Made by a program: the position numbers and the translations under genes. From Hypholoma sublateritium FD-334 SS-4 (lineage: Eukaryota; Basidiomycota; Agaricomycetes; Agaricales; Strophariaceae): a stretch of 64,000 bases of DNA. The notes under the pieces are model-generated. The model searched no databases. It was not told where the DNA came from and was given only the letters and a program-made list of their open reading frames with translations. This document shows, in pieces, positions 1 to 11,898 of this stretch; positions within the stretch are counted from its first letter, which is position 1, and the number at the start of each line of letters is the position of its first letter. The stretch is from contig KN817518.1 of NCBI GenBank assembly GCA_000827495.1, positions 274,405 through 338,404 of the forward strand, in the 5' to 3' direction.

Positions 1-34
1 CGCCTGGTAGTCCTAGTAGCTTGTACCATCTCAC

Positions 35-151
35 CGCAGCTTCTTTGATAAATACAGGCGCATTGCCGGATATCTTTTCGATTTCTCCATCGGCCAGAGT
101 GGGCATGGACTGCATTTGCGCCTCTCGTACAGTCCGCATCTGCTCGACGGA
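35..151 (-). CDS. Partial uncharacterised gene: one internal exon at the window edge
   Basis: On the minus strand a 39-codon open exon lies between a good acceptor (ttggcag just above 151) and a good donor (gtgaga just below 35). It reads SVEQMRTVREAQMQ, then SMPTLADGEIEKISGNAP, then VFIKEAA, which has normal protein composition. The next exon would lie beyond base 1. I could not place the upstream exon confidently: a short frame starting with MLTDGFDKL near 400 is possible but unproven. I do not recognise the family. The gene model rests only on exon-like boundaries and protein-like sequence, so it may be wrong. Confidence 0.35.
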
Positions 152-621
152 CTGCCAACAAGGAAAAGCGCAAATGGATCGGCGAATGTGGTGGGTTAAA
201 CCAATGATATTTCGTGCATGCAAGCAAATATGTGCAGAGTTTACAGCGGGTTAGCCAGTTACCGGAGGACCAGGGATGGCCGAAATCATATGCCAAAAAT
301 ATGCCAAATTGTCGATGCCTTGCACAATACATCCCGAATTTGTACCAGGGTATTTATTTTGTAGGAATCGTCTCAACTTGTCGAAACCGTCGGTAAGCAT
401 TACAATTTTTGAAGTGAAGGCGCCAGCGAACCCTGTCCTTTAATTGTCGTAAGTAAATAGCCCCTGGTTCCAGAAATTCCAGGGACATCTGAGTAGGTTG
501 AATCGTCCTGCTTAGTCGCAGATTATATCCAAACACATCTTCTGTTAGATCCAGATAATAGATCGATAGTCAAATATACTTTATATAGCAGATTGCTGCA
601 ACGGTGGTTGATGTTTGTATA
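152..621. other. Intergenic or intronic stretch
   Basis: This lies between the partial exon and the ITPase stop codon. It may hold the 5' exon(s) of the partial gene and the 3' UTR of the ITPase. I see no repeat or RNA gene in it. Confidence 0.4.
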
Positions 622-1488
622 TCATGAAAGGCTCTGTAAATATGTACGCAACTTATCCAACGCCTTGTATCGGTGAGAAAGTTTATTCTTTTGCTCAGAA
701 TGCATCTCTGCGTATCTATTCACAATGATCAATACAAGGTTGCTGTAGCACAGAAAAAACTCACGTCAAGCCAGTATTTAGTGGCTCAAAGATAGCGTCC
801 CATCCGAAGACCTTCGGTCCTCGGGCAGGGACAATGATTCCATCCGTTCGGCCCTCGAAGATTATTGGTTCAGTACCTAGGAGCACAGGATCAAAAAATT
901 AGTGCTTATGAATCCGTTGTGGGATGAGATACTGAAACCATACCAGGGCCAGCGGAATACGCAAAGGTGCAGACAGCTTCGGCCTCCTTTGTCGGAAATC
1001 CAACGAGCAGTGCGTTCAGTCCTTCGTGCCCAAGCTGGGCCATGAAGTGCTTGATATATGGACCTGGCAGGCCCCCAAGTGCTTTATAGCAAAGAGCTGT
1101 GTCCTCTGTGATACACGGTCCCCCAACCTATTACGAATGTTACTGATGAACGTTGGATGTGCCGATAGTAGAGAGATGCGACTCACAAGCTCGGCAGCAG
1201 CCTGGCACTTGGCGCGAGCAACCTCGACAGTAGTGCCTTGGATTTCGGGGACTGTACAATGTTAATCAATTCTCAAGACGACGTTGTGGCAGTTTGATGA
1301 GTGCACACTCTCTAGACTTTGTGAATCAATCTCTATAGGCTGTCTGCCTTCTGAGAGTATCTCTTTCACTTCTCGCAATTTATTCGCATTACCAGTGACA
1401 AAAACTACACAGTGAGAAAGATAAAATTAGACAGGTTAAAGACAAATTAAGGATGGAAATAAATACCAAGAGTTTTTTGAGAAGCCAT
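622..1488 (-). CDS. HAM1: Inosine triphosphate pyrophosphatase (ITPase, HAM1 family)
   Basis: This enzyme hydrolyses non-canonical purine triphosphates (ITP, dITP, XTP) to monophosphates, which keeps deaminated bases out of DNA and RNA. The minus-strand gene has five exons. Exon 1 is short (1467-1488, MASQKTL), and splicing gives [20 protein letters not shown], the N-terminal nucleotide-binding signature. Later exons read [39 protein letters not shown] and [19 protein letters not shown], then [11 protein letters not shown] and the C-terminal [15 protein letters not shown]. These are the usual Ham1/ITPA blocks in the right order and spacing, so the enzyme looks complete. The start follows from the phase-1 intron joining ACTCTTG to TTTTTGTC. 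It lies tail-to-head with ATG22 on the same strand, with no sign of a shared transcript. Confidence 0.93.
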
Positions 1489-1754
1489 GCGAAAGAATAC
1501 AAAGACGGTAACAGAGATCCAATAACCCTCGAGCTCCAACCGAGTTGGATGTTGATTGAAGAGGGAAGGAAGGAGCATTTATTACCGGTGCCGTCTTATC
1601 ATGATGCTATCGGCAAACGCCGACGAGCGAAAGAGTGAGTCCAACATGACTCATGGAAGTCACCAAGCCTCTCAATGACAAACTAAACCATGGTTTATTA
1701 CTTATTCGCAAGGCAACCAAATGCTTAATTACTCGTTTGTTGAGGCTAGCCGAC

Positions 1755-4158
1755 TCACTGTGCGTCCACCGACAGATCCGCTGTCTTGCGAACGCCATCT
1801 GCCCAAGCTGTGGCGTCTTTGCGGCCCTTTTCGACGTCAACGAAAATCCATATGACCAGCGATGCTGAAAAGCACAGTGCAAAGAGGAAGGGAAAGCCCA
1901 TCCAATTGTTTCCGGAACGGTCGATGATCGCTTGGATGACATTCGGGCCTATCATCGACGAGGCGCGATTCGAGAGCCCAAAGAGCCCAAAGAACTGGGT
2001 GAAGAAGGTATATTTAGTAGAGGATTCGGACGTAGCCTTTTGGCTCGTAGCGTCAAATTTGTATGCATACCATATTCTCAAATCCAGGCGGGGTGAGCTC
2101 AGCCATCATCGTCTGCGAAAATGCGTAATACGGTGCTTGGAATAGGCCAAAAACGACATTGTAAGCCCTGAAGACAGTTAATTGTTCCGACCCTGCGAAG
2201 GTTTAGGGTTGTATATCGCACCAAAATTCCCAGACGTTATGGAAGCTGGAGTAGATATATTCAGCAGAGACCATGCTGCGAGAAAAACGTCCGATACACA
2301 CCCAAATTTCCCGGTCCATATGCCAATCATACCCCAGAGAGGTATCAGTACAGTCACGACATTCGTTACGATGAACTAGGGAGGTCGGTTGGTGCAAAAC
2401 ATCATCCTGAGATTGAAGTACTGACCATCCTTTTCGTACGAATTTTGAAGTATCTCTGGAAGTACCAGAAGCCAAGGGTACTCATGGTAGATGTGATAGC
2501 CTGGGCGAGACCAAGGTACGTGTTCTGAAGGAAGCTGAACGAGAATTTCTCGTTTTGACAGATAGACACCAATGTCCCAGTGGTGTTGAGCCCCTATAAC
2601 ATACCGTCTCGTCAGAAAGTTAACAAACAAACAGACTTGCATACTTACATCTGCGAGCAAAAAGAATGCAAAAAGATACACAAATGTATAAGGAAGCTGC
2701 TTGTACTGCTTGGACGCTGCCCAGATCTGTTCGAGATGGGTCAATTTTCATAATCATGAGATGAAAAGTCACGAACTTGTTTCCATCCGATTGTAATATA
2801 ATGCTCGCCTTTCGGAAGAGGAGGTCCCGGGCGTGGTTGCTGGAAAAGGACTAGGAGGTATAAAGATCAGAAATTACGCAGTGAATATATCCAAGAAAGA
2901 CCCGTACACCACCATATGCCTGTTACAACCCAATATGCATTGGTCCTGTAGATTGACATAAACATTGGAGCCAATCAACATATTATGGATACATGGAACT
3001 GTACTTACAAGACGAGCGTATAATTATTAACTTTAGGATTGTTCGCCAACGGGAGTAACACTGACAGATTCAAGCATAACGTGGCAATATATCCAATGTT
3101 GCTATGTGTCTTGGGAAGATATGACACTCAGGGTAAGGGCGAACAAGAAATTGAGTACATACCGTGCTGATGTTACTAATTCTGTTCTTCTCTAAGCTCT
3201 CTTCGACCTCATATTCTTCTCGCGATATGTCCCCAGCCTCAAACTTTTCGCGCAAAGTTCGAGACCGCAATGTGTTCCGAGCTAGGCGAGGGAATAGGGC
3301 AGCATAGAAAACTAGAGTGGCTCCATATGTGATAAAACCTATCATGTATAATGCCATTGCGAGTGGCCAACGTGATGGCGCTTTGTTGATGAGATTAGCC
3401 CACGTAAACGTGCAAGGATAAACAGACATACTAGTCAAGCTCATCTCAGCGAACTGGGATGCCCAACAGATGCACGTAATCACTAGTAACAGCCAACGGC
3501 CAAATGTCCCATAGTCAGCTGCAGAGCCGATCGTTGTAAAGATAAGAGTCATGACCTATGCACCATGGCCTTTGTAAGATGCTAAACTCGCAGAGAAAGA
3601 TATGGGCTTACAGCAAAGCTGACGCCATTTGAAATTAACACTATACTGGAGACCGACTTGGTACCACCGGCCCAAGGAAGAACACATTGTCCAGAAGCAT
3701 CGGCTGCGCTGCACGACGAACCGGGGCCTTTGACTGGGTCAAAGCCCGCGGCAAATGCTAATGATTGAAAGAGAGTCATAGAAAATCCCAGTGGACCAAC
3801 TCCCTACACGAATGTCAGCAACGAAGAAAATGAAAATACTGGATGCATGCTGACATTATCACCGTTGTAATACACTTAGGATATCATGTCAGAAAAACAC
3901 TCGTCGATGTATTGCGAGGTCGCGGAACTCACTATAGTAGGCCCATAGCTCTCTTCTGTTCACAATTGGTTCATTCTTGGTGATAGACGAAACGAAAGTT
4001 GGGCCTTTGGTTTGTATTCCGACACTATCAGTGAACACTGTGGCTCTTAAATCGTCAGTCAGTTCCGACGAGTCTCGTTTCGATTTCTCCGAAGGCGTCA
4101 TGTCCGAAGGATCTTCGAATTGGCCATTTCGCAGCCCTGGCGACGAAGTTCCAGACAT
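1755..4158 (-). CDS. ATG22: Atg22-like vacuolar amino-acid effluxer (MFS)
   Basis: Atg22 proteins are vacuolar-membrane MFS transporters that export amino acids, notably leucine, after autophagic breakdown. The minus-strand gene has many introns. The N-terminus (MSGTSSPGLRNGQFEDPSD) is cytosolic and Ser-rich. It is followed by RRELWAYY-MYYNGDN-GVGPLGFSMT across two short exons, the Atg22 N-terminal signature. Then come SIVLISNGVSFA, a membrane-rich middle part with MALYMIGFITYGATLVFY, and IVTNVVTVLIPLWGMIGIW. The C-terminal half reads AYNVVFGLFQAPYYAFSQTM, MAELTPPGFENM, FFGLFGLSNRASSMIGPNV and WIFVDVEKGRKDA, all typical. The start is the Met at 4158, the first in frame. Exons between about 2380 and 3050 are less certain. 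Its upstream region is shared with the divergent gene at 4938. Confidence 0.9.
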
Positions 4159-4757
4159 AACAGGGCACCAGTGAGCTCAATAGTGCCAACCAGTGAATAT
4201 AACGGTATAAAGGAAGACGGGTTCCCAGGGAGCCATAGCAGCAAGATAACCACGGCCATTTAAATGGTTCTTTCGATTGGAAGATGAGTCTCGAGTCTTG
4301 TGGTATCGCTTCTTACTAAGTATAGCCTTTCAACCATGCGCTCGTGAACGGGAGTCTCAATATGGATATCATGCTGTATTTTATAATTGGTATCTGTTCA
4401 AACCTTGTGCATATGGGGTTCATAAGTAATAAGTATGGCTCGCCGGAGGGTCTACCAGTGGAACAGTGCAGGGCCAAACGGAGGCTCACCTGAATGGCCA
4501 TCTAAGGATCCCGGAACCTGATGGGATTCTTTCTATACACTTGTATTCTCTACTAGGGAATCAATCGATACGTATGCTGAGCGAGACGATGATGAGGGGC
4601 AGACGAGGTCTGGCTGTTGGAGTTGGTTGGAGAAGAAGAGGTCGATGATGATCGGGCCGCCGACTACTGCTTTGCTCGGGGTCATTCCATTTTCGACCTA
4701 GGTTGACGTTAACGTTGACGCATTGATGGCCGACGCCTCGCTGTAAAACTAGTCTGC

Positions 4758-4791
4758 TCTCCTCGAGTCAGTCAGTCTCCTCGAGTCAGTC
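4758..4791. repeat. 16-bp direct repeat, two copies
   Basis: The unit tctcctcgagtcagtc occurs at 4758-4773 and again at 4776-4791, identical and two bases apart. It lies in the upstream region of the coiled-coil gene and could be a paired protein-binding site; that role is inference. Confidence 0.7.
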
Positions 4792-4860
4792 CTGTAGCCA
4801 GCCGACGGTTCCGGTTTTTTATAATAATGGGCGGCGGCCCTCCACTGTAGTAAGCTTCGT

Positions 4861-4915
4861 CAACTGCGACCCACCTGCGACCCAACTGCGACCCAACTGC
4901 GACCCAACTGCGACC
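4861..4915. repeat. 11-bp tandem repeat, five copies, directly upstream of a start codon
   Basis: The unit caactgcgacc is repeated five times in direct head-to-tail order. Copy two has one change, to cacctgcgacc. The array ends 22 bases before the ATG at 4938. The period is close to one helical turn, so a bound protein would meet each copy on the same face; that consequence is inference. Confidence 0.85.
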
Positions 4916-4937
4916 AGCTGATTTTCTGGACGTCGCA

Positions 4938-5617
4938 ATGGCCTACTGGCAGCCGCCTCAAAATAACAACTGGCAGTACCCGCCTGGACCATTCTCGCAG
5001 CACCCAGTTACCACCACCACCACCACCACTACTACTACCACTAGTAACCAGCCTCAACCGCAGCCAGCGTATACTCAACCTCAGCAAGCGTATGCTTACC
5101 CGCAGCCAGCGTACGATTTCTTGAAGCCAACGTACGGTTACCCGAAATCGTCGGCGTTTCAAGATTACTATCATGTAAGTCCCTCCAGTATTCCAATCCC
5201 AAACAAATGACAGACCTGGATTATCAATAGGATTTTCAGATTTCGGAATTGAAACGCCTCCAAAAGCAGCAGGATGAGCAGTTGAAATCCCTTGCGGAGC
5301 AGTTGAAAAGCCAGGACGAGCAGTTGAAACGACATGCTGACCAGTTGAGCCAACAGACCGGGCAATCAAGCCACCAGGCCAGTAGGCTGGTGATTCACTG
5401 TCAACAGTTCGATGCCATATTCAAAAAATTGGCATCTTTTGAGCAAGGCACCGAGGCCAATGACGTAGAACTGACTCGGAAGGACAGCAACGAGCAACTG
5501 CAGGATAGGGAGGACCCAAACGCACTAAACCTCAGCCCTCTTCGCCAGGACTTGGCGGAACTGTCGGAGCGCAAACAACTCACTAAGCTGAGAATTGAGT
5601 TCGATAAGGATTGTTAA
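4938..5617 (+). CDS. Hypothetical Q/P/T-rich protein with heptad coiled coil
   Basis: I do not recognise this gene. Exon 1 encodes MAYWQPPQNNNWQYPPGPFS, then a run of about eleven Thr, then Gln/Pro/Tyr-rich repeats such as QPAYTQPQQAYAYPQPAYD. An intron (gtaagt to caatag, roughly 5174-5230) joins YYH to DFQISELKRL. Exon 2 starts with near-perfect heptads (DEQLKSLAEQLKSQ, DEQLKRHADQLSQQ), which should form a coiled coil. A charged tail of about 80 residues follows, ending FDKDC. The architecture, a disordered Q-rich head plus a coiled coil, suggests a self-associating scaffold; this is inference. The protein could be lineage-specific. The ATG is the first in frame after the tandem repeat. Confidence 0.7.
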
Positions 5618-6544
5618 GCTTTGGGCTATTAGCGCTGGTTACGAACTCCCGTCCTCTGGCTTTGCTTTGGCAGCCGAGACTCGAGAAGCTCAACGTTTCA
5701 GATAACCATTGGCCTGTTTACAATTGCATGCCTGGGTTTCTCTTCCATGTCTGTCAGCTTAAAGATAACCTCTCCTACTATTTTAGATTTACTGGCTTAT
5801 CTTCACTATTTTACGGTTTTTCTTAGGCAATCGGTACTGTGTTATCACACATTTATACACTGTCCTCGAGCGAAAAGTACATCTAAAATCGAATACTTAA
5901 ACCGCAGACATTAAAGCATTTGTGTCTGTACACGAGTAACTAATTCCAGTCGAGTCGTTCACCATCCAAAGATCCGTATTAGGTATTTGATTTCGCTTTC
6001 TTTCATTGCATTTTAGACTATGTTGGGAGACAAGATGAAGGGGTCGAGCCTGGGTCGAACGGCTGTCGCTACGAGTTCAAGTTTGTCGGGCCGCATGCCG
6101 GTTTGCTCGGAGCGGAGTCGAACTTGAGCTTGAACTCTTTATGCACTTCTCTCACTACATAGTTTCTCTCGTTCTCCCGACGTTCTATATGGACCTGCTC
6201 GAACAGCCGAGACATGAGCTTGAGGAGCGGCCAACGCGTCTACAAACCATTTTTACTTGTCCAAGCTAGCATGGCGATAATATCTTATACCCTCTGGACC
6301 TTCTCACAGACGCCGTCGAAATCGACATCTTCAGTAAGATTTTCTCAAGCAACCAGGATCGTGACACATTGTCGTTATCGCCAATCGCCTTCTCGCAAAG
6401 GTGCTTTTGAAAGCATCCTCGTCTGAACTGGTAGCGATCTAATTGGGACTTGGTATGCTTTCTGTTAGGTTAACGAATTTCACATTTTGATCATTGTCAT
6501 TCCAGTGTAAAGGAAACGCGCTTTCAGCCAGGCCACTGTTTTGC
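5618..6544. other. Intergenic region upstream of the amidase
   Basis: Nothing convincing is coded here. Near 6090-6140 there is an imperfect inverted repeat (gagttcaagtt against aacttgagcttgaactc). A possible 3' splice acceptor (cattccag, about 6503) precedes the amidase ATG, so a 5' UTR intron is possible. Confidence 0.45.
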
Positions 6545-8621
6545 ATGCACATGCGGTCAATTCTCATCCTGAAACTGTGTTCGGTTCCACTTTCGGCGTT
6601 AGCAAGTGTCAACATCGATCTACTCTCGAGTCATCCTGCTGGTACACTGTTCAAGATAAACGATAGTCAACCGCTATATCTTGCAGGTTCCCAAGCTGCG
6701 CTTGAGATTTATTTACCCTCAGCATATTCACTTGAAACGGCCGCACTCGTCACTAGCTTCTGGATAAACGACGGTCACATTACTAGCGAATCCTTGGAGA
6801 CACAGCTCAAATTCTACAGACGTTTCGACGATGTTTGGAACGATCTCTTTGTTGACCACGTACTTATATCTTACCGAGGAGGAAATTCAGCCACTATAGA
6901 CTCTAGAGTGTATTCTTGGCTTAAACGGCGAGGAGTCAAGCATATCTTTCTTTCTGACAACATACGTCGACTCTCCACTGAATTCATACCGACCAGCGTA
7001 CTAGCTGGATGGGCACCTCCAGGTCCTTTGATGATGACAGCTTCAGATAATGGAACATCGGCATTATTATTCCATAACGTTTACCGGTTATATCTCGACG
7101 AATATGACGCATTCCTTTTTGGCGCTATCCCAAATCTAATCGACGGAGGATGGATCGAGACCAACTTTACGAACATCTTTGAAGATGAATCATACTCCCA
7201 GTTGATCCCCGTGCCCTCCAGGATACCAATGTTCACGTCTACACTTCCTTTGGCGGGAATGCGCTTCGGCCTGAAAGACATATACAATGCAAAAGGTCTT
7301 CCGACAGCCGCAGGATCGCATGCCTACAAACTGACAAACGAAATTCCAATGCAAAGCGCCCCATCTGTCCAGAAACTCATAGACCTAGGAGCAATAATGG
7401 TCGGAAAGACGCGTACATCGCAATTTGCTCACGGCGCCCAGCCATGGGAGTTCATCGATGTTCCTTATTCTTGGAATCCGAGAGGCGACGGGCATTTAAC
7501 AGCGGCGGCGTCCAGCTCAGGGAGCGCCTGCGCTATTGCTGCCTATCACTGGCTGGAGTTTACAGTTGGAAGCGACACACGAGGGAGTGTCAGGAAACCG
7601 GCGACCTTGGTTGGAGTGTATGGTATTCGCCCATCGCATGGGAGTATGGATTTGACGGGGGTCGTTCCGCTTTCCGAGGAGATGGACACAGCCGGTTTTT
7701 TTACGAGGCATCCGGGTATATTTCATCAAGTTGCTTCTCAGTGGTGAGTTTGTTCAATTTTTATGCGGAAGTGAATCCGACTATCAATACCACAGGTATT
7801 CGGAGTCTCAAGTTGCGAGCAAAAAGACAATAACTAGATTTCCGTCTAAGCTGCTCTACCCCGTTGAACACTTCCCGGTAAAAAATCAACAAGCACAGAA
7901 GATGATTGACCACTTTATTGAGAGCTTGCAGCACAATCTCGATATCACACCTATTCGCGTCAATTTTACGGAAACTTTGCTTCCTTTATTCCCTGGTGCT
8001 AGTTTTCCCGCATTTCAGCTCGCATCAAACAAACTCGCAGAATATCGTTCTTGGGTGGATATCGGAAATCCTACAACAGAGAAGTTCGTGTCACAGTTTG
8101 CCAAGCAGCCAATCTTCGATCCAATACCAAATGTGATGTTCAGTCGCGGCCAAAACATCACTGACGATGACTTCGCGGCCTCGGTTGCCCTCAAGCGTGC
8201 ATTTCGCGATGCAGTCGCCTCTCACATCTTCAAAGAAGACGAAGAGTCGTGCTCTGAATCTATCTTCATGTATGAAGCCGCCACCGGAGGACTCCCTTCG
8301 TACAGGGTCGAAGCGTTCAACCACCTCTCCGGCGCGGCACCATTCGTAATCACAGCTACTGCTCAAGGCGAAGAAGCGAAACTTGCCGACTTTTTCAATT
8401 TCCTGGCGTCGATGGGAGAGTTGCCAGAGATCACGATACCGATTGGGGAGGCGACATATTTCAGCCATGTATCCGGAGTATGGGAGCCCATCCCAGTGGC
8501 TATCGAGCTTGTCGCGAGGAAGGGGTGCGATGCAATGCTTTTGGATTTGGTGAAGAAGCTGGGCGAACTTGGAATTGTACAGACGGTGGCTGCAGGGCGA
8601 TTCATGTTTCCTCAAGTTTGA
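6545..8621 (+). CDS. Secreted amidase (amidase signature family) with fungal N-terminal domain
   Basis: Amidase-signature enzymes hydrolyse amide bonds with a Ser-cisSer-Lys triad. The protein begins MHMRSILILKLCSVPLSALA, a probable signal peptide. A region of about 190 residues follows, resembling the separate N-terminal domain seen in many fungal secreted amidases, and then the amidase core. Visible core motifs are RFGLKDIYNAKGLPTAAGS (candidate catalytic Lys), AASSSGSACAIAAYH (candidate cis-Ser) and FTVGSDTRGSVRKPA (candidate Ser nucleophile), then GVYGIRPSHG. One intron (7744-7795) splits a Trp codon, and the joined frame continues YSESQVASKKTITRFP. The C-terminal half is complete to FMFPQV. 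The start is the first ATG, at 6545; 6551 is an alternative. It sits just upstream of a secreted peptidase on the same strand. Its substrate cannot be told from sequence. Confidence 0.88.
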
Positions 8622-8870
8622 ATCTTTTGGCATTCATAATTTATGCATTAATTGCAGGTACCTTCGCAGTTCGTTTTATATAATTTTTTTTCGCAACTAT
8701 GAGGTTACGGACTTGAGAGATTCCAGTGGCTCTCTGTGTGAGATGAGTCATGAGGTGATTCTGATGCGCGCGTGCAGTGCTTGCTCGGTTACGCGTACGA
8801 GCCATATTGGCTTCGTTCTGCTCACACCACTCTCGCCGTCGAGCTCAATATTCACAGTCAGCTACCGAAG

Positions 8871-10753
8871 ATGCTGCCGCTCAGCCTCTTACTTGTGACT
8901 CCCTTCAGTCCGAGCATCCTCTCCGGGAACAGCTGCTTCACAGACAGCTTTCTGGGAAACTATGGCGATGGCGACGCTACGATGAGCGTGTTATCAGTCA
9001 CCAGCCAAGATTGCATGGACCTATGGAGCTCCGATTTGGATGCAGGACACTACTATGCTCCGACACATGAGCCTGGACGACAGCTGATATGGCTCGAGAA
9101 AGCCTCCGTGGACGAGAGACTGGGGTCCTCCGACCTTGAAGCTTTCTTCGGCTCCCTGTCGACCTCGGAATATGGGCAGGAGGAGGGCCAGGAGGTGATG
9201 CAGGAGCCCGAATCGGCCAGTGCGTATGGACTGCATTACTACACCGAGAACGCGGCGCTTGTTTCCATCGACGCCGAGAAAGCGCAGGTCATCGACACCC
9301 TCCTCCCTCCGTTCTGGAAATCGAGGCTGCTCCCGGCCAGCCCCGTGGCATACATCCCTGTCCCCGAGAACGCCGCCGCCGCCGTGCGCAGTGTCCTCGA
9401 GAACCTCAAGTTCGACCCGGTCGTCGCGTCGCTGGTGGGCAACATCTCCGTCTCGCAGATCCAGAAGGACATCCGCTTCCTCACGGGCGAGGACGAATCG
9501 TCCGGCATCATTTCACGCCATTCGTTCTCGTCAGGCGCGCTTACCGCGGCGAACTGGCTGAAGGAGCAGGTGGAGGGTACCGGCGCGACCTGCCGCTTGT
9601 CGCCTTTCATCACCGGGTTCGCGCCCAATGTAATTTGGTGAGTTCTAATGGTTCTTTCATGTGGGATGTATTGTTAAAGGCGGCTGTTATCCTACAGCCG
9701 CTATGAATCTATCAAGGAGACCACGGGGACTGTTCTCATCAGCGGGCACTACGACAGCCGTGGTTCCTTCGGAAGCACACGCGCACCAGGGGGCGATGAT
9801 GATGGCTCTGGAACTGTTGGCGTGCTGTCCATCGCACGTACCATCGGCCGGAAGGGTATCAAATTCCACAGCAATGTTGAGATCGCGTTCTTTGCAGGCG
9901 AGGAGCAAGGTCTACTTGGTTCGAGGGCTTACGCTCGTACGTGCCATTGTATTCTAGCTAGGCTGAACGCCTCTCATACCCATTCTTTCAAATTGCGCAG
10001 GCGAACTACGCGCTGCCGATGCCAACCTTACATTGATGATACAAGCTGATATGACCGCATACCGTGCACCCGGCGAGCCTCTGCAGCTTGGTCTGCCCGA
10101 CCGGTAAGCCTTTCCGCCCAGTTTCCAATTATCTATAATTAACCCGTTTTATCTTCGTCGTTACCTCATTATCAGCATCGGCACACCTGAAGCCTCGCAG
10201 CTGGTGGCTAATATTTCTGCCATCTACAGCCCCGAGCTGCATGTTGGCATCACCCCTGTAAGTGGCCGTATGATGCTTGATATCAGCTAAGTACTGACAT
10301 GGTACGCATTCTCAGGCCTGCTGCAGTGACCATCAGGTTTGTTATCACCGATATGCGCTAGTCTGTTGCTGACAGACTCTTAACAGTCCTTCCATGAGCA
10401 AGGCTTCGCTGCCACCCAAGTCTTCGAGCGCGCAGGACCAAGTATGTCTTTTTTTTCTCATGGTTTTCAGACATGTTCTAATTGTCGAACTGCCTATCAG
10501 TCGCCGACCCCATGTACCACAACAGCGGTAAGTGACATGACTTCCTATGACGTATGCCAGACTTCTGACTTGTGCGCTCTCCAGGCGACCTCAGTGACAG
10601 AGAGGGATACGACTTTGACCAGCTATTCGCGATCGCGAAAGTCCAGGTATGCATTTTCCCTCGCAGTCGTAGGGTGCACATGGTTATGGCATATCGCTCA
10701 CATCTTCGTTCTAGTTCGCGAGTGTTCTTCACACAGCTGGGTTCGAACTCTGA
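8871..10753 (+). CDS. Secreted M28 family metalloaminopeptidase
   Basis: M28 enzymes use two zinc ions to remove N-terminal residues from peptides. The first plausible ATG gives MLPLSLLLVTPFSPSILSG, a probable signal peptide. A pro-region or accessory region of about 200 residues follows. Metal ligands are seen in order: His in LISGHYDSRG, Asp in RAPGGDDDGSGTVG, Glu in AFFAGEEQGLLGSRAYA, Asp in MIQADMTAY and His in DPMYHNSGDL. Several short introns interrupt the catalytic half. The first splits a Cys codon at 9638, and the last joins AIAKVQ to FASVLHTAGFEL and the stop at 10751-10753. A Cys pair (ACCSDHQ) could form a disulphide. The protein looks complete and active. With the neighbouring amidase it forms a small secreted-hydrolase pair. 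Confidence 0.92.
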
Positions 10754-11898
10754 TAGATACATGCGGATACGGCCGTCATATGGGCGACGGGAGCCCGCCG
10801 TCAGCCGATTTCTTGAGAATGCAACCTTTGGGTATAATCCATCTATCACCGAAATACCCCAGAATATCCATATGCATCGGACATTCCAACTATCTAGACG
10901 CTGGAACACTTGTCGATATTCTATATACCGTTGTGTACATTGTTTTCGCTATATTATAAACACTTGTACGAAAATCATGAATGGGGTGAAGGTGGGGTGT
11001 CTTGATATTCCAAGCAATGGACTCAATTTTTACGACAGAACAGGATCTTTTAAACTGCAATTAGACTGTGGTATCTTTTTCCCAACCCGCAATATTACGA
11101 TTGCGATGTCTCGGGCTGATAAAACATCGTGGTTGAGTACTGAGTACCGACTCTGCAAGTCTGCTTAGCGCCAAGCGGTGCCTGTACACAATTTGACTAA
11201 GCGCCCGTCGAGAAGTCGAGAAATTCATGCGGCAGGACTCGGACACAGCCGGCGTGATGTGAGTACTATCAAGTCATTTGAGGTTTAGCGCGAAACGTAA
11301 CAGTGACGTGAAGCTACGTCAAGAACTTGCTAGAAAATGAAGAGAAAATCAGCCTCATAACCAACTCATAACGGATAAAAGTAATCTGGCGGAGACTCGG
11401 GGTGCGGAACAATCTCTGGAGCTCGCGCGCGAAGCACGCGCCCGACACGCGCCCCACGCGTTTCGGCAGTGAATAAGCCTGTTCTTCGGGGCGCCCACGT
11501 TAATATAGTCAGGGAATGCTTGCATTTCACCAGCGCCCTGGTTCCCAATAACACGCCGTTGCATTGTCGTCTTCTCAATCACAGCGGAAGGGAATGCGTT
11601 AAGAACGCGCTCACGAATCGCGGCCCAGGCCCTGGACGCGTGTTGGTGGCGAGTGTTCAAGTGCGCGCAAGTTTTAATCTACCGCGCGCATACTATACAG
11701 GCTGAAGCTCAAGCTCAAGGAATGAAATAAATCCAGCGCCCGTAGGCCGTAGCCCGCAGTGGAGAATGCCGGCGCGGCGACGGCGAAGTGGCCCCATCGT
11801 GGTGCGTGATGACATAATCGGAGGAATGTGGCGGGCGAGCAACTGGGATGCCCAGCATCCGACCTGCAGCGTCCAGCTGTTTCTGCTCATCGAAGAGC
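10754..11898. other. Intergenic region between the aminopeptidase and the TRP-like gene
   Basis: It should hold the 3' UTR of the peptidase and the promoter of the channel gene. Open frames here are short or antisense shadows. I see no repeat family or RNA gene. Confidence 0.5.

Larger units (their letters stand above)
4159..4937. promoter_or_regulatory. Divergent intergenic region between ATG22 and the coiled-coil gene
   Basis: The ATG22 start is on the left (minus strand) and the coiled-coil gene starts on the right, so both promoters must lie here. It contains two local direct repeats, described separately at 4758-4791 and 4861-4915. I recognise no other gene in it. Confidence 0.5.

Noticed and set aside
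6214..6426. Possible small F-box-like peptide upstream of the amidase
   Set aside because: The fragment YPLDLLTDAVEIDIFSKIF is short, in a different frame from the ATG, and leads to no domain. It is better explained as amidase 5' flank.
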